Positions 12,593 through 23,282 are shown, counted from the first letter of the stretch. The stretch is DNA of 64,000 bases from Pseudofabraea citricarpa (GCA_029641185.1 JAPWGK010000031.1:186001-250000); one strand, 5' to 3'. Notes: generated by a model not told the origin, from the letters alone. Made by a program: numbers and translations.

Positions 12593-12641
12593 CAACCCTC
12601 AACCCTCAACCCTCCCACCTCGAACCTCGAACCTCGAACCT
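12593..12641. repeat. 7-nt tandem repeats in CT-rich leader
   Basis: Three copies of CAACCCT (12593-12613) are followed by three copies of CGAACCT (12621-12641), within a pyrimidine-rich stretch upstream of the apyrase gene. Such tracts are common in fungal promoters and leaders. Confidence 0.8.
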
Positions 12642-12861
12642 CTCTCTCCCGTCTGTTCTAGGTCGACCTTCTCCCCTAATTCACGTCCTAAGGACCTACA
12701 CATTCGTTTCTATCGCGCCTTTTTTAAATCAATGAATCCGTCATTCGCCGGCTCCGCTTCGCCATAACCCTCGCTCGTCGCCCACGCCGTCCTCCTGATT
12801 ATTGTCACGGCTGAAGCTTCAGGCCTCTCCCACAACACCACCACACTCACCTCCAGGTCCG

Positions 12862-15074
12862 ATGGGTAAATGTATGTCGCACCACTATCCGCAATTGTCC
12901 CAACCACCTCGTACTGATTCAATCGCGTAGGGCGATACGGTGTTATCCTGGACGCGGGTTCGTCAGGGACTCGGGTCTACATATATAGGTGGCTCAACCA
13001 CGCGAGAGCATTGAAAGATGCCGACCAAGCAACCCTCAACAGCCTCCCGAAACTCGACACCAAGAAGAAATGGACACTCAAGATCAACCCGGGCATCTCG
13101 ACATTTGGTGAGCGACCAAACGACGTGGGCCAGGAACATCTTCAGGAGCTTCTAGACCATGCCCTCTCCGTTGTCCCTGAGGATCAAGTGGCAGATACAC
13201 CACTTTTCCTCATGGCCACTGCGGGTGTTCGACTGCTCCCTCAGATACAACAGACGGCCCTTCTTCGTGAAGTCTGTGCTTATGCACGAGCGAATTCGAA
13301 TTTCTCATTACCGGACTGCGATTTACACATTCAAGTAATTCCGGGCGAGACAGAAGGCTTGTATGGATGGATTGCGGCAAACTATCTTCTGGGGGGCTTC
13401 GATTCACCAGAAGAGCATCTTCATGGCAAGGATCATCACACCTACGGATTCCTGGACATGGGTGGTGCGTCCGCACAGATAGCGTTTGCTCCCAACGCGA
13501 CTGAGGCCGAAAAACACGCAAACGACCTTAAATTACTTCGAATGCGAACGATCAATGGACAGCCTTCCGAGTACAAGGTTTTTACTACAACCTGGTTGGG
13601 ATTCGGTGTGAACCAAGCACGTCAGCGATACATCGATGCACTTCTCGAAGCAACATATACACATGATGCCAAAGAATTACTCGACCCATGTTTGCCATCG
13701 GGCTTGAAGACGACGGTAAAAGGAGTAGAAATTGAAGCTGATACAGATGTTGGTTCAGAACCAGTTCTCATGGGCACTGGGCTCTTCGACGAATGTCTCC
13801 GACAAACTTACCCCCTGCTTGACAAAGACGCCCCTTGTGCGGACCAACCATGCTTGCTGCATGGGCAGCACGTCCCGGCCATCGACTTCGACGTGAACCA
13901 CTTCGTAGGCGTTTCTGAATATTGGCATACAACTCACGAAGTCTTCGAGATGGCACACAAGGAGCAATCCTATGATTTCACAGCATATCAAAAGATGGTC
14001 AAAGATTTCTGTAGTGAGACTTGGAATGATATCGAGGATGGCGTGAGCGACGGAAAATGGGGCAAGAAAGTCACTGCAAAGACCGCCCAGGAGGTATGCT
14101 TTAAGGCATCATGGTTGATTAACGTCCTCCATGATGGAATTGGTATACCCAGAATTGGTCTGGAGAAGGGAACACATGTTCCCGGGTACAATGGCACGAA
14201 AGAAGTGCAAGCACATGCAAAATCCAAGGGATTCTTAGATCCTTTCCAAGCTGTCAACAAGATTGATGGCACTGAAGTCAGTTGGACTTTGGGCAAAATG
14301 GTACTCTACGCTGCAGGGCAAGTACCTACCAGCAACGATGCATTGGCGGTAGGTTTTGGCAGCAATACCGGGCCTTACGAGGTCAATGGGCTACCTAAGG
14401 ACTTCCAATACGCCGGCTCAAATACTACCCCGGTTCCTGTTGGGGAAGAAGACAACTGGTCAGAGACGGCAGATGAGCTTCTTGAAAAAGCCCAAGGCCG
14501 AAAGACGCCTGGATTCCTAATATTCTTCTTGGTCATGTTAGGGATTGTCTATTTCTTCCGCAAGCGAGACCGCCGCATTCGGCTTATGAACAAGATCAAC
14601 AGCGTGCGTCGCAACCGTCGCCCAGGAAGCCCTCGTAAAGCACGCAGCTTCTTCGGTGGAAAGCTATTTGGTAGAAGTTCTGGAAACTACGAACGAGTCG
14701 ACGATGCTGAAGCAGGAGAGTTCGAATTGGGCGATGTGTCCGAAGGGTCTGAGGACAATGAGAACTCCGACAGTAGTGAGGGATCCCGTGTAGGACGCTC
14801 ATCTGGACTCGCAACCCCGAAGCTGAATGTTGTCAACTTTGACAGTGGCAGTGGTAGCGGCAGTGGATATTTCGAGAAGAGTGAAGGTATTGGCTTGGGC
14901 TTGGCAGGAACTGGGTTACCCAACGCAATGGACAGAAGTGGCCTACTCATTCGAACAGAATCAAGGGACCGCCTAGGTCCTAGCCTCCAAAAGGTTGGGG
15001 CCGGAAGGAGAAGCAGGGCCGGAAGTCCTACGAGGATGAAGAGTCCATTAATCACGCCAATGGAAGAGGATTGA
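12862..15074 (+). CDS. ynd1: GDA1/CD39-family apyrase (Golgi nucleoside diphosphatase, Ynd1-like)
   Basis: Two exons: a 10-nt first exon (12862-12871) and 12931-15074, giving 717 residues. The join gives MGKWRYGVILDAGSSG, restoring apyrase conserved region 1 exactly. The ORF that starts at 13011 lacks this essential phosphate-binding loop, so the tiny exon is needed. The intron (59 nt) has GTATGT..GTAG borders. Other conserved regions are MATAGVRLLP (about 97-107), PGETEGLYGWIAANYLLGGF (about 141-160) and FLDMGGASAQIAF (about 183-195). One membrane helix (TPGFLIFFLVMLGIVYFF, about 530-548) precedes a basic, Ser/Gly-rich cytosolic tail of about 170 residues. Yeast Ynd1 (630 aa, one C-terminal TM) hydrolyses nucleoside di- and triphosphates in the Golgi lumen to support glycosylation. 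The Anp1 mannosyltransferase in this window works in the same compartment. Confidence 0.92.
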
Positions 15075-15817
15075 GAAGACAAGACAATTCTCAGATATAA
15101 ACAACGAGTACACGACGACGCCCGGACGCGGAATATCTTCATACCAACTATTTAATTATTAGCGTCGGCGTTTTGCTTTGAAAGAGAAAGGCACATCATA
15201 TTGGAGGGATTACTGGAATCCTGGAGTTTTCAAAGGGCTTGACGCGGGCTTTCACTTTCCTTTTATTTTCTTGTACAAAAAAGCTTGTGTGGAACGGGTG
15301 TTTTTCTTGCTCTGACAGGGATAGTGAAGGACTTATTGCTCAGCATTACTTTGCGTGGGTAGGAATGATAAATGTTGGCGGTAGCTAAGTGTAGGGTTAC
15401 ATTTTAAAGCACTAGGTGGAGAGTGTAGCTAGATAGATGAATGAAAACAGTTCAAATCAACCATTGGGCTCATGGATTTGACATGGTCAAAGCTACTTGG
15501 ATGCTTGAATGGTTTGGAAACTGAGTTGCGGGTAGTGTTTAAATTGCCACAACGCTCATTCTAAAGACTTGTCGCTATACCAATAAAGTGTTTCTTATAT
15601 ATCTAATTTTCTTTTACATAGCCTTGCTACCAATGTACATGGCGAAAAGCACAATGAACTCTGGTATCATCCCAAACTCCAAAATATCCTGAACTCCGCC
15701 AAAGGAGACCTCGCACCGACTTCTTCCCTTCTTCGTTTCCCGATCACACATCACATAGCTACAAAGACTCCCTGCATATGCCTCACGCCCGACGCCTCAC
15801 CCCCCACGTCAGCCTCC
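15075..15817. other. convergent 3' region between apyrase and opi10 genes
   Basis: No gene seen. This is A+T-rich DNA that probably contains the 3' UTRs and polyadenylation signals of the two convergent genes. Confidence 0.5.
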
Positions 15818-16441
15818 TCAATCGCCATCCTTCTCCAAGAAGGCAGGATCATTCCTGACGCGGGCCTCGAATTTCTTCCACCACTCCTCGAAAGCCTTGA
15901 GCGGCACGACCTCGACGCCTCCATTGACATTCCCGCTGAAGCTGGCGAGGAAGTTGAAGGCATTCTTGATGATCCTCTGGGCGAGCACGACGGTCGTGGT
16001 TGGTCTGGTGGCGACGACGAGATCGGTGCTCGGTGCATGATTGCTGTTGCTGTTGCTGCTACTCCCCAGGGTAGCTAGCTTGGCGGCGATGTCCTCCTCG
16101 CTCTCGAGCGACACGCCGACCGTGAACTGCGAATTATTGTTGCTGCTGCTGCTGCTGCTCGAAGCCGAGATCTTGAATATCGCGCTCTCCTTCCCCGTCC
16201 CGATGGCCCCGAGGAAGCGGAACGAGCTCGCGTCCGTGGGCGTCGTCGTCGTCGAGATGTACACGGCTGCTGCGCTCGACGGAGGCAGCGTGATGCCCGG
16301 CAGCAGGAACACCACCAGGTGCGAGAAGTGCCGCGCCGGCAGCGTGTACATGTACGAGGTGGGCGAGATGACGGTGCTTGGGATGGTGAGGAGGGGGCTC
16401 CCCGTCGGCAGGAGCCCGAAGAGCGGCTGTTGAGGTTCCAT
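15818..16441 (-). CDS. opi10: Opi10/Hikeshi-family protein (Hsp70 nuclear import carrier family)
   Basis: Intronless, 207 residues, close to human Hikeshi (197) and yeast Opi10 (246). Hikeshi carries Hsp70 into the nucleus during heat stress by binding FG nucleoporins. Yeast Opi10 was first linked to inositol regulation. The N-terminal beta domain shows FGLLPTGSPLL, SHLVVFLLPGITLPP (matching the family's INHVVVFMLG block), AAVYISTTT and LGAIGTGKESAIFKIS. A Ser/Asn homopolymer run (about 93-102) replaces a loop in the middle. The C-terminal helical part shows NAFNFLASFSGN and the terminal EEWWKKFEARVRNDPAF, equivalent to the family's WYENFQRRLAQNPLF ending. It is divergent from the Nudix gene. 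Confidence 0.92.
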   Translation of the reverse strand: MEPQQPLFGLLPTGSPLLTIPSTVISPTSYMYTLPARHFSHLVVFLLPGITLPPSSAAAVYISTTTTPTDASSFRFLGAIGTGKESAIFKISASSSSSSSNNNSQFTVGVSLESEEDIAAKLATLGSSSNSNSNHAPSTDLVVATRPTTTVVLAQRIIKNAFNFLASFSGNVNGGVEVVPLKAFEEWWKKFEARVRNDPAFLEKDGD

Positions 16442-17053
16442 CCTCTCTCTCGAAAAAGATTTGCTTGGGCAGGAGGTGAGCGATGAGTGGTGAGTAGCAG
16501 GAAGTGGAGATGATGAGAGGCTGTCAAAACCGAAAGAGAGAGAAAATCGTCTGCGCGGTACCGCCTCTTTTAGACTTGGGAAATTTGGAGCAGAGAGCTC
16601 ACGAGGCTGACGATGCGCGAGCGAGCTTGGACCTTGAAGCCTTTCTTGGTGGGGTCGTGCGATGGCGGGGCTCAGAAGCTGAGTGAATGCACAAGAAGCT
16701 TCGGGAAACAGGGATCCCCACCTGCATCATATCTTCTCAAGCGTGCACTGCATTCGAGTAAGAAGAAGTCCGGCCTGAGTCAGATGATAGTGTGCGAGAG
16801 AAAGCAGGATAGGTACATGTTAGTTTGACAAACTTTCCACCAGACTCACGAGGCTGTTCTTTTTTTGTTTGTGTGCTGTGCTGTGCTGTGCTGTGCTGTA
16901 CCTTGTTTGTGGGGAGCAGATCTCGACAAGATTCTTCCATTGCAGTAGATAAGAAGGGCTTTGTATCTCCCGGCCAGAGAAATCTGTCGTTTCTAGGGAC
17001 ATTGATTCCTTCCAAGCAAGAGCACAAGGAGATTAGAAGCCATTATCGTCAAG
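16442..17053. promoter_or_regulatory. divergent promoter region opi10 / Nudix gene
   Basis: A 612-bp spacer between outward-facing genes. It includes a GTGCT pentanucleotide run (16873-16899). No other gene or defined motif seen. Confidence 0.5.
16873..16899. repeat. GTGCT pentanucleotide microsatellite
   Basis: Five consecutive GTGCT units plus two bases lie in the divergent promoter. Confidence 0.9.
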
Positions 17054-18256
17054 ATGAAGTCGAATCTGGATCTTGTCGATGAGTGTGATACGTAAGTTCT
17101 TCTTTACTTTCTCTCGGGGTTTTTCAACTACATCCTCCTCGACATTATTCAGCCCAAGACTCTATGTGAGATAAGTATCTCTTGTAGGATGAGTTTTCTA
17201 CATTTCCAAGAGAAGTGGGCTTTTTATAGGGACCTAGGTAGCTAGTTAGCTGCTATGGGATACCCCCAACCAGTAGACACAGGAAACAAGCTCACACATC
17301 TCAGCTTCCCCTACGCAGAGAAGGATCCACAAGCCCACGCCGAGCAGCTCTCCAAGCTCTACACGCTTCTCTGGGACGATGGGCAAACCAGCACGCCCAT
17401 CGGCTACGTACCAGAGGGCGTCTTCAACCGCCTAGCCAAAGTGCCCGTATCGATCAAAGGCGAGATGCACGTGAACCGGCCGCAACGCAGCATCTCCATC
17501 TTCCAGCAAGACACGGAAGAAGCACGCAGCAAGGCCGTAGCAGCGACGTGCGCCTGGCTGCGGGAGAGCAAGTCGTTTGCCCTGCTGGAAGGGTGGAGGG
17601 ATGAGCTGTATCCCATCTACGGCCCCGGCGACGAGCTGCTGTATAGCATGGAGAGAGCAGCAAGCACGCTCTTTGGCGTCGTGACGTACGGCGTGCACAT
17701 GACGGCCTTCGTGCGAGACGCCACGGTGAGCCACGGCCTGAAGCTGTGGATCCCGAGGCGTTCCAGGTCCAAGCAGACGTATGGTGGCATGCTGGACAAT
17801 ACCGTTGCCGGCGGCACGGCTACGGGCGAGGATCGCTTCGAGTGCCTGCTTAGGGAGTGCGAAGAGGAGGCAAGCCTGCCGGAGGATTTGGTTAGGGAAA
17901 AGGTAACGGCCGAAGGCGCCCTCACATATATCTACATCACGAACGAGAAGCGTGGCGGTGAGCTGGGCATGATCCAACCAGAGGTCGAGTATATCTACGA
18001 CCTGGAACTGCCATTGGATGTCGTCCCGAAACCCAACGATAGCGAGGTTGAGCAGTTCTACCTCTGGACTATCGAGGAGGTGCAAGAACATATGGCGAAG
18101 GGAGAGTTCAAACCTAACTGTGCTCTCGTTATTCTAGACTTCTTTATCAGACACGGTATCTTGACCAAGGAGAACGAGCCGGACTTTGATGAGATCAAGA
18201 GCAGAATTCACAGGAAGCTCGAGTTCCCCGGTCCTCACACAAAGAACTATGTTTAA
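17054..18256 (+). CDS. DUF4743-Nudix hydrolase (thiamine-diphosphate-type Nudix, YJR142W-like)
   Basis: Two exons: 17054-17091 and 17305-18256, giving 329 residues. The 38-nt first exon encodes MKSNLDLVDECDT and joins in phase to FPYAEK, the usual N terminus of this family. The intron is unusually long for the window (213 nt). An in-frame ATG at 17255, inside the intron, opens directly into exon 2 and could give an alternative N terminus. The Nudix box lies at about 182-204 (GGTATGEDRFECLLRECEEE), with RE..EE intact. The Gly late in the box consensus is Ser. The upstream DUF4743 half (about 15-135) is present, ending near ERAASTLFGVVTYGVHM. Yeast and fission-yeast relatives degrade damaged or antivitamin forms of thiamine diphosphate; substrate here is inferred from family only. 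Confidence 0.9.
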
Positions 18257-18479
18257 TGGAGAATCTTTGATTTTGATCTTCTGCTATGGAAGATTGCTCT
18301 GTATGCGCCTTGGGACTTTTTGGGTGAAATATCTCCTGACGCCTTCTGGGTCTGGTTATTCCGACCAGTTTATGCAAGGAAAAGGAAAGAGAAGATTACT
18401 TTGTACATGAATGGGAAAAGGATTCGTCAAGTCATGAAAGGCTGACAAACATAGAAGGATGAGAGGAGAAGCATGAGAA

Positions 18480-18985
18480 CTATTTCTTGATAAGAAGGTA
18501 GACGTAGTCGACTCTTAGAGGTGTGAGTTTCTTGTAAGGACCCTCAAGTGCCATCAAAAGACCACCAAATGAAATATATGCCTTGCTGCGAGGAGGTTAG
18601 TAAATAGTCTCATGGTGCATAAGCTCGCAACAACTTACATTGTCTGTCCATCATCGCCATCCTCAAACTTGTAGATCTTGCCATGGCAGACATAATCAAA
18701 CATATCAGCTAAAGTAGCTTCTCCACCATGTCCACTGCGACCAATATCTCTCCATCCCTTATTGTCATCTTTGCTTCCATCCAGAGCCAAAGAAGTAGCT
18801 AGAACACAATGTATCGTCTCGCCGATTGCACAAGGGTAAAGTTCCGTGTTGATATCAAGAGTCATGACAGTCTGCGAGTCTGAAGAAGTTGCGCCGAAAC
18901 GTCCCACACGATCATACTTTGCGTGGTCCAACGTCGTTATCGTGAACGTCTCGTCGAACAGTTGCGAGTCCCCGGAGCTAGTCAT
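18480..18985 (-). CDS. rpb8: RNA polymerases I/II/III common subunit Rpb8 (ABC14.5)
   Basis: Two exons on the minus strand: 18985-18639 and 18585-18480, giving 150 residues (yeast 146). The intron is 53 nt, GTAAGT..GCAG. The protein begins MTSSGDSQLFDETFTI and shows the family blocks TLDINTELYPC, LADMFDYVCHGKIYKFE and, in exon 2, AYISFGGLLMALEGPYKKL and the C terminus YVYLLIKK. Rpb8 is an OB-fold subunit shared by all three nuclear RNA polymerases. Its start codon follows the stop of the upstream same-strand ORF by only two bases (TAA-AC-ATG), so its promoter must lie inside that ORF or it is made from a longer shared transcript. Confidence 0.95.
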
Positions 18986-18987
18986 GT

Positions 18988-19686
18988 TTACTTAGAGTGA
19001 AGGTCTGGAAGCTCGCGGAGAGAGATTGGTTGGTAGGCTCTGCGGATGCCGATTTTGACGCGGTCGTCAAGGAGTTGGCCGTAGGGTGTTCCTAGATTTC
19101 TGTAGGCGTGGCTGCGCGGGTGCTTGATTGCAGACCGGACGAGATATGGGGAAGTGAAATTGCGCTCGCGTACAGGGCGGATTGGGGTCGTCGAATTCCA
19201 ATTGTGCACGTATGACTCGGGAAGATCGTGGCAGCGATAGTATGCGCGAAGATCCCACTCGAGATTGTCTTGTAGGATAGTGCCCAAGGGAAGATCGAAC
19301 CACTGCTCTGCGAAATGCCGAGTAGTACCTTGGTCACAGCGGTGCTTCTTCTGCTTTGTCTCAGCGGCCGGAGGAGCGTTGGGGATCTGCTTGTGCAGGC
19401 GGATCAGATCGCAGTTTCCGAGGCAGTAGGAGGGGCGGAAGGTCTTCTTGCGGTATCCGGCTTCTCCTTCGTAGTGATCGAAGTCCCCTGAATGTTTCTT
19501 GCCAGGCGCGAGTTGAGGTTTCTTGAGTTTGTTATCCCACAAAAGATTTCTGAGCCAGGCAGGGATCAGGAAGTCGGCGATTGCGGCCGCGAAGGAAGAA
19601 AATAGCGCCGACCGGAAGAACATTTCCGCGAAATGCAGAACGAGATGTACAAGGGCCAGAACGAACAAGAAGATAATTTCCTCCAT
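18988..19686 (-). CDS. unrecognised small membrane protein upstream of rpb8
   Basis: Intronless ORF of 232 residues; I do not recognise its family. The N terminus is one hydrophobic stretch (IIFLFVLALVHLVLHFAEM, about 4-22), followed by an amphipathic segment up to about 50, so a signal anchor is likely. The rest is soluble and basic, with scattered Cys/His (SYCLGNC, HRCDQG, YRCHDL), many aromatic residues and no low complexity, which argues for a real protein. It stops 2 nt before the rpb8 start on the same strand and begins 53 nt from the divergent elp4 start, so its promoter must be extremely short. Alternatively, it is an extended upstream part of the rpb8 transcript. Confidence 0.65.
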   Translation of the reverse strand: MEEIIFLFVLALVHLVLHFAEMFFRSALFSSFAAAIADFLIPAWLRNLLWDNKLKKPQLAPGKKHSGDFDHYEGEAGYRKKTFRPSYCLGNCDLIRLHKQIPNAPPAAETKQKKHRCDQGTTRHFAEQWFDLPLGTILQDNLEWDLRAYYRCHDLPESYVHNWNSTTPIRPVRERNFTSPYLVRSAIKHPRSHAYRNLGTPYGQLLDDRVKIGIRRAYQPISLRELPDLHSK

Positions 19687-19739
19687 CTTGTCAACTTACA
19701 GGTGGTGGTTGGAAGTGCTCTGTGTAAGATTGAACGAAG

Positions 19740-21013
19740 ATGTCTTTTAGAAAGAGGAATGTTGCTGTGGTGCAGCCAGGAAGTGCTTCTGTCACGCTTA
19801 AGGCAGAGAAAACTCCCACACCAGGTGTACGCCCATCACCACTTGATGGTCGTTTAACTACCTCAACCGGAACACGTTCCCTCGACAATTTGCTCGCGGG
19901 CCATGCGGGATTAGCTCTTGGAACGTCTCTACTTGTCGAAGAAATCGGTACTACAGATTTCGGTGGAACTTTGCTACGTTATTATGCCGCTGAAGGTGTG
20001 CTCCAGGGCCATCATGTACACGTGCTGAACGTTCCTGAGCACTGGGCACGAGAGTTACCAGGAGAAGCACCAGCAGATAGCAAATCATCTTCATCATCAA
20101 AGGAGAAGACTGCTACTGACGAGAAGATGAAGATTGCATGGAGATATGAACGGCTTGGAGAGTTCGGAGCTGGCTCAAGAGGTGGGCACTCCTTTGTTGT
20201 ACATATGCTTAAATATATATTTAGCTCTACAAGATTTTCACAAATACTGACTCTCCGTGAACAGACAGGAATCCTGGACAGTCCAGTGGGACTTCATCAA
20301 GCACTGCAGCAGCACCATTCTGTCATGACTTTGATCTGACCAAACGGCTCATCCTTCCTTCTTCCGCACACATCACTGTGATACAGTCAGTCCGACCACC
20401 AGGGGTAGCCTTCAAAGATATTGCGGAGCCCAAGTCACCATTTCCTAATTTTCTTACCCACGTCTCAAATCAGCTAGCTGCCACATCGGACGAGAGTATC
20501 CATAGAGTTATTGTCCCAGCTCTTCTTTCTCCGGCCTCATACCCATCCTATGCATCTGCCCCAGACATGGTCATCTCGTTCTTTCATGGTCTTCGAGGCC
20601 TACTTCGAAAGTATCCAACACGACTTACAGCCATGATCACTTTGCCACTGAGTATATTTCCACGATCATCTGGCCTGACTAGGTGGATGGAGCTTCTTAG
20701 CGATGGTGTATTGGAGCTTGCACCGTTCCCATCTGCTGCTATAGCCACGAAGGCTGCACCGAGTGCCTCGACAGTACAAGAGGAACCTCCCCAAGGTATG
20801 CTTAATGTGCACCGATTGCCAATCTTTCATGAGAAGGGTGGAGGAGGCGGAGAAGCTAGTGGTTTTGGCGACGATCTTGCTTTCAATCTGAGTAGAAGAA
20901 AGGGACTTGTCATAAAGCCATACAGCCTGCCTCCCGTTGAAGGGGATTCGGAGGCTCAAGAAGGGCTAGATCATGGACATGGCAAGGCGACCAAGGCAGA
21001 CATTGAATTCTGA
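19740..21013 (+). CDS. elp4: Elongator complex subunit Elp4
   Basis: Two exons: 19740-20181 and 20265-21013, giving 396 residues. Intron 83 nt, GTGGGC..ACAG. Elp4 is a RecA-like member of the Elp456 hexamer of Elongator, which modifies wobble uridines of tRNA and supports transcription. Seen are the N-terminal RPSPLDGRLTTSTGTRSLD, the fold start LALGTSLLVEEIGTTDFGG, RYYAAEGVLQGHHV, WRYERLGEF before the intron, CHDFDLTKRL after it, and the core IRVI/VVPALLSP-like helix and MITLPLSIFP. A Ser/Lys-rich loop near 110-122 is typical. It faces the 232-aa minus-strand gene across a 53-bp spacer. Confidence 0.93.
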
Positions 21014-21930
21014 ACATAGATTTGGAGCCGGAGAGCGGAGGGCGTTTGGACTAAGAAAAGGGGTTGTTCTGCACATGCATGGTATCGGCGTTATAGATCA
21101 TCGTCTGCGTTCGATAGAATCGAGAGAACTCCTTGGGCTGTCACCAAGCATATCATTCATCTCAATCTGGTTCCATGTTCCTTGGCCACTGGATGTGATG
21201 GTCCTCATGTAATTGTGATCAAACAGTGCACGTCGAGGATTGATACGAGAACGAAAATTGTCCCCAAGGCATGACGATAATATCAGCCATGCTGTCATGT
21301 GTTAGCTAGGACTTGAGGTGTGATGTCGATCACTTGCCTACGAAGAAAACCAGAGGTACTGAAACAAGAGCGGCCAAGATCCATAAGGAAGCCATGTGAG
21401 AGGATTATTTGCCTGTTGGCTTTTGGGTTGATCTTATTTGTCTTGAGCGTCTGAATTGCCCAGAACCACTCTATGATTTTGATAATTTCTTATGTTGCGG
21501 CCTGTGCTAACATCGGCCTGTTTTTTTGGATGCGGGAAGCTCGAGCTTGAGCTTGAGCTCGAGCTCGACCGCAGACCCAAGCGAGGATGAGCTAATTACG
21601 TAAGCGCCGGCCTCACAAAAGCTTCTTCAAGAAATTTCTGAGAAGAATCTTTTTCTTCCCTCAAGCAACGTTCCACAACAAGAACTTGCTCTCATTGACA
21701 GGTAAGCCAAACCAATCTCTTCCCCAATTCCACCTCTACGATATGATTAGAAATCCGATCTGTCAATCCCCTGACACCAGCTCAGCTGGAAATGATGTTT
21801 AAAATATGTTTTAATTCATGATTTATCGTGCACACATTCACCTTCACTGTTACATGACACATGTTGCGATATACAACTAACACAATGTCATACAGGTTCT
21901 GTGCACTGCCATATTACGGTAGCTATTACA
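21014..21930. promoter_or_regulatory. upstream region of sen34 with probable 5' UTR intron
   Basis: No coding gene seen. A (GAGCTY)-type palindromic tandem run lies at about 21539-21569. The probable 5' UTR intron is listed separately. Confidence 0.5.
21702..21895 (+). other. probable 5' UTR intron of sen34
   Basis: A strong donor (GACAG|GTAAGCC) at 21702, a branch-like ACTAAC near 21877 and an acceptor (CATACAG) ending at 21895 frame a 194-nt intron just upstream of the ATG at 21931. This is inferred from splice signals only. Confidence 0.55.
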
Positions 21931-22872
21931 ATGGCACAGCTTGAAGTTAACCAAGAGCGCGCCCCTGCTTCGGTCTCAGAGCCCATAGCAATCTCCTTGA
22001 TCGCTGGCCGCTACCTGCTATTCGACATTCATGTCGTAACTTACCTTCGTAGGAATCATAACATATGTGGTGTACTCATTGGGGGGATTCCACAAATCCC
22101 GCAGCAGAACCTGTTCCTTGGTCTGCCCTTGGAGCTTCTACCAGAGGAAGCAAGGCTTCTCGTGGATAAAAAAATCGCATACATTGTGGATGACAGTGCT
22201 TGGCACAAGCCAGCACTCAGCACGCTTCAAGGAGAAGATAGAAAGAACTATCTAGAGTCTCTGCGCAGTGAGGGTCTGAAGGCCAAGCGGGCAGCAAATG
22301 AGGCAGCAAAGAAGAGACAGGCGCATGGGTTAGCTAAGCAAGCTGCTCGACGAGCTATGAATACATCTTCTATCCCTACAAGTCAAGATACCAGTGCTGC
22401 CAACAACTCAAATGTGCAAGACCAGCCAGAATCAGAGACGCTTTTCAGCAATGAACATCCGCAGTCACCAACACTATCGACCCTTTCTTTGACAGAGACG
22501 CCATTAGCTGTTACTCCAACAACCACTCACCCACATCTACCATTATCACAGCAGGAGGAACAGCCTAAACCTACCGTTCCGTCTTCCTACCCACTCTTCG
22601 CACATCTGCACTCTCGTGATTATTTTATTACGCCTGGTCTCCGCTTTGGGTGTGATTATACCGTTTATCCTGGAGATCCTCTTCGTTTTCACAGTCATTT
22701 CCTAGCTGTCGGTCATAGCTGGGAAGAGGAGATCCCAATGCTTGACCTGGTAGGTGGCGGGCGACTGGGCACCGGTGTCAAGAAGGGATTCTTGATAGGT
22801 GGTGAGAACCCGGATGTTAGATCAGAGGACGATGGTGTGAGGACTTTCTGTATTGAATGGGGAGGCATGTGA
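21931..22872 (+). CDS. sen34: tRNA-splicing endonuclease subunit Sen34
   Basis: Single coding exon, 313 residues, starting MAQLEVNQERAP; the ORF extends further upstream in frame only from a non-ATG codon. Sen34 is the catalytic subunit that cuts the 3' splice site of intron-containing pre-tRNAs. The N-terminal domain shows ISLIAGRYLLFDIHVVTYLR and GLPLELLPEEARLLVD (about 20-90). A Lys/Ala-rich helix and a polar linker follow (about 110-210). The C-terminal nuclease domain shows YFITPGLRFGCDYTVYPGDP, with the catalytic Tyr, then FHSHFLAV with the His (about 235-262), and TGVKKGFLIGG with the Lys (about 280-290), so the Tyr-His-Lys triad is complete. Confidence 0.95.
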   Translation: MAQLEVNQERAPASVSEPIAISLIAGRYLLFDIHVVTYLRRNHNICGVLIGGIPQIPQQNLFLGLPLELLPEEARLLVDKKIAYIVDDSAWHKPALSTLQGEDRKNYLESLRSEGLKAKRAANEAAKKRQAHGLAKQAARRAMNTSSIPTSQDTSAANNSNVQDQPESETLFSNEHPQSPTLSTLSLTETPLAVTPTTTHPHLPLSQQEEQPKPTVPSSYPLFAHLHSRDYFITPGLRFGCDYTVYPGDPLRFHSHFLAVGHSWEEEIPMLDLVGGGRLGTGVKKGFLIGGENPDVRSEDDGVRTFCIEWGGM

Positions 22873-23282
22873 TGGAGCATGGCTGCTCCAGGTTAGTTAT
22901 GGTACGCAGGAGGCATGGCCGCAAATGAAGATACCCAAGTAATACCAATTGAATCTAATGAAATATGAATCATCTGAATGCATCCCTCGCTCACAGTGAA
23001 CTTGCACGTGTACTTCTGCTATCAAGATTATCTCTCCGGTTCGGGGCCTCGGGCCTTAGTCGCGGAAACGAAGCGAGCTCGGTGGGATGGATCAAGTTGC
23101 ATCATCTCTCGCAACGACCTTGAAAGAGAAGCTCAACAGCATCGGTCCATGAAAACGAAAGCTTCTCTCACGAGCGGATCCTCACCTTCAATCGGAGGAT
23201 GCGCTTCATCAAACCATCTCCCATGAGTCCTGACCTTCGAAGCTAACTAAAGCAATCGTTATCCTACACGCGAGCGACCACC
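22873..23282. other. intergenic region sen34 to RING gene
   Basis: No gene seen in these 410 bp; sen34 3' UTR and the promoter of the downstream gene, whose start has the strong context CCACCATGG. Confidence 0.5.

Larger units (their letters stand above)
10616..12861. other. long intergenic region with simple repeats (upstream of apyrase gene)
   Basis: No supported gene. A 196-codon ORF at 11785-12375 (+) begins in a GTG microsatellite and has no protein-like composition. The region contains a perfect 20-bp tandem duplication (11401-11440), GGACCAGGACC-type repeats near 11525-11555, a GTG run near 11787-11802 and a pyrimidine-rich 5' leader (12500-12720) with short tandem repeats (12593-12641). 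Confidence 0.5.

Noticed and set aside
16041..16433. 130-codon plus-strand ORF
   Set aside because: It lies wholly antisense to opi10 and starts in a Leu run that mirrors the Ser/Asn repeat.
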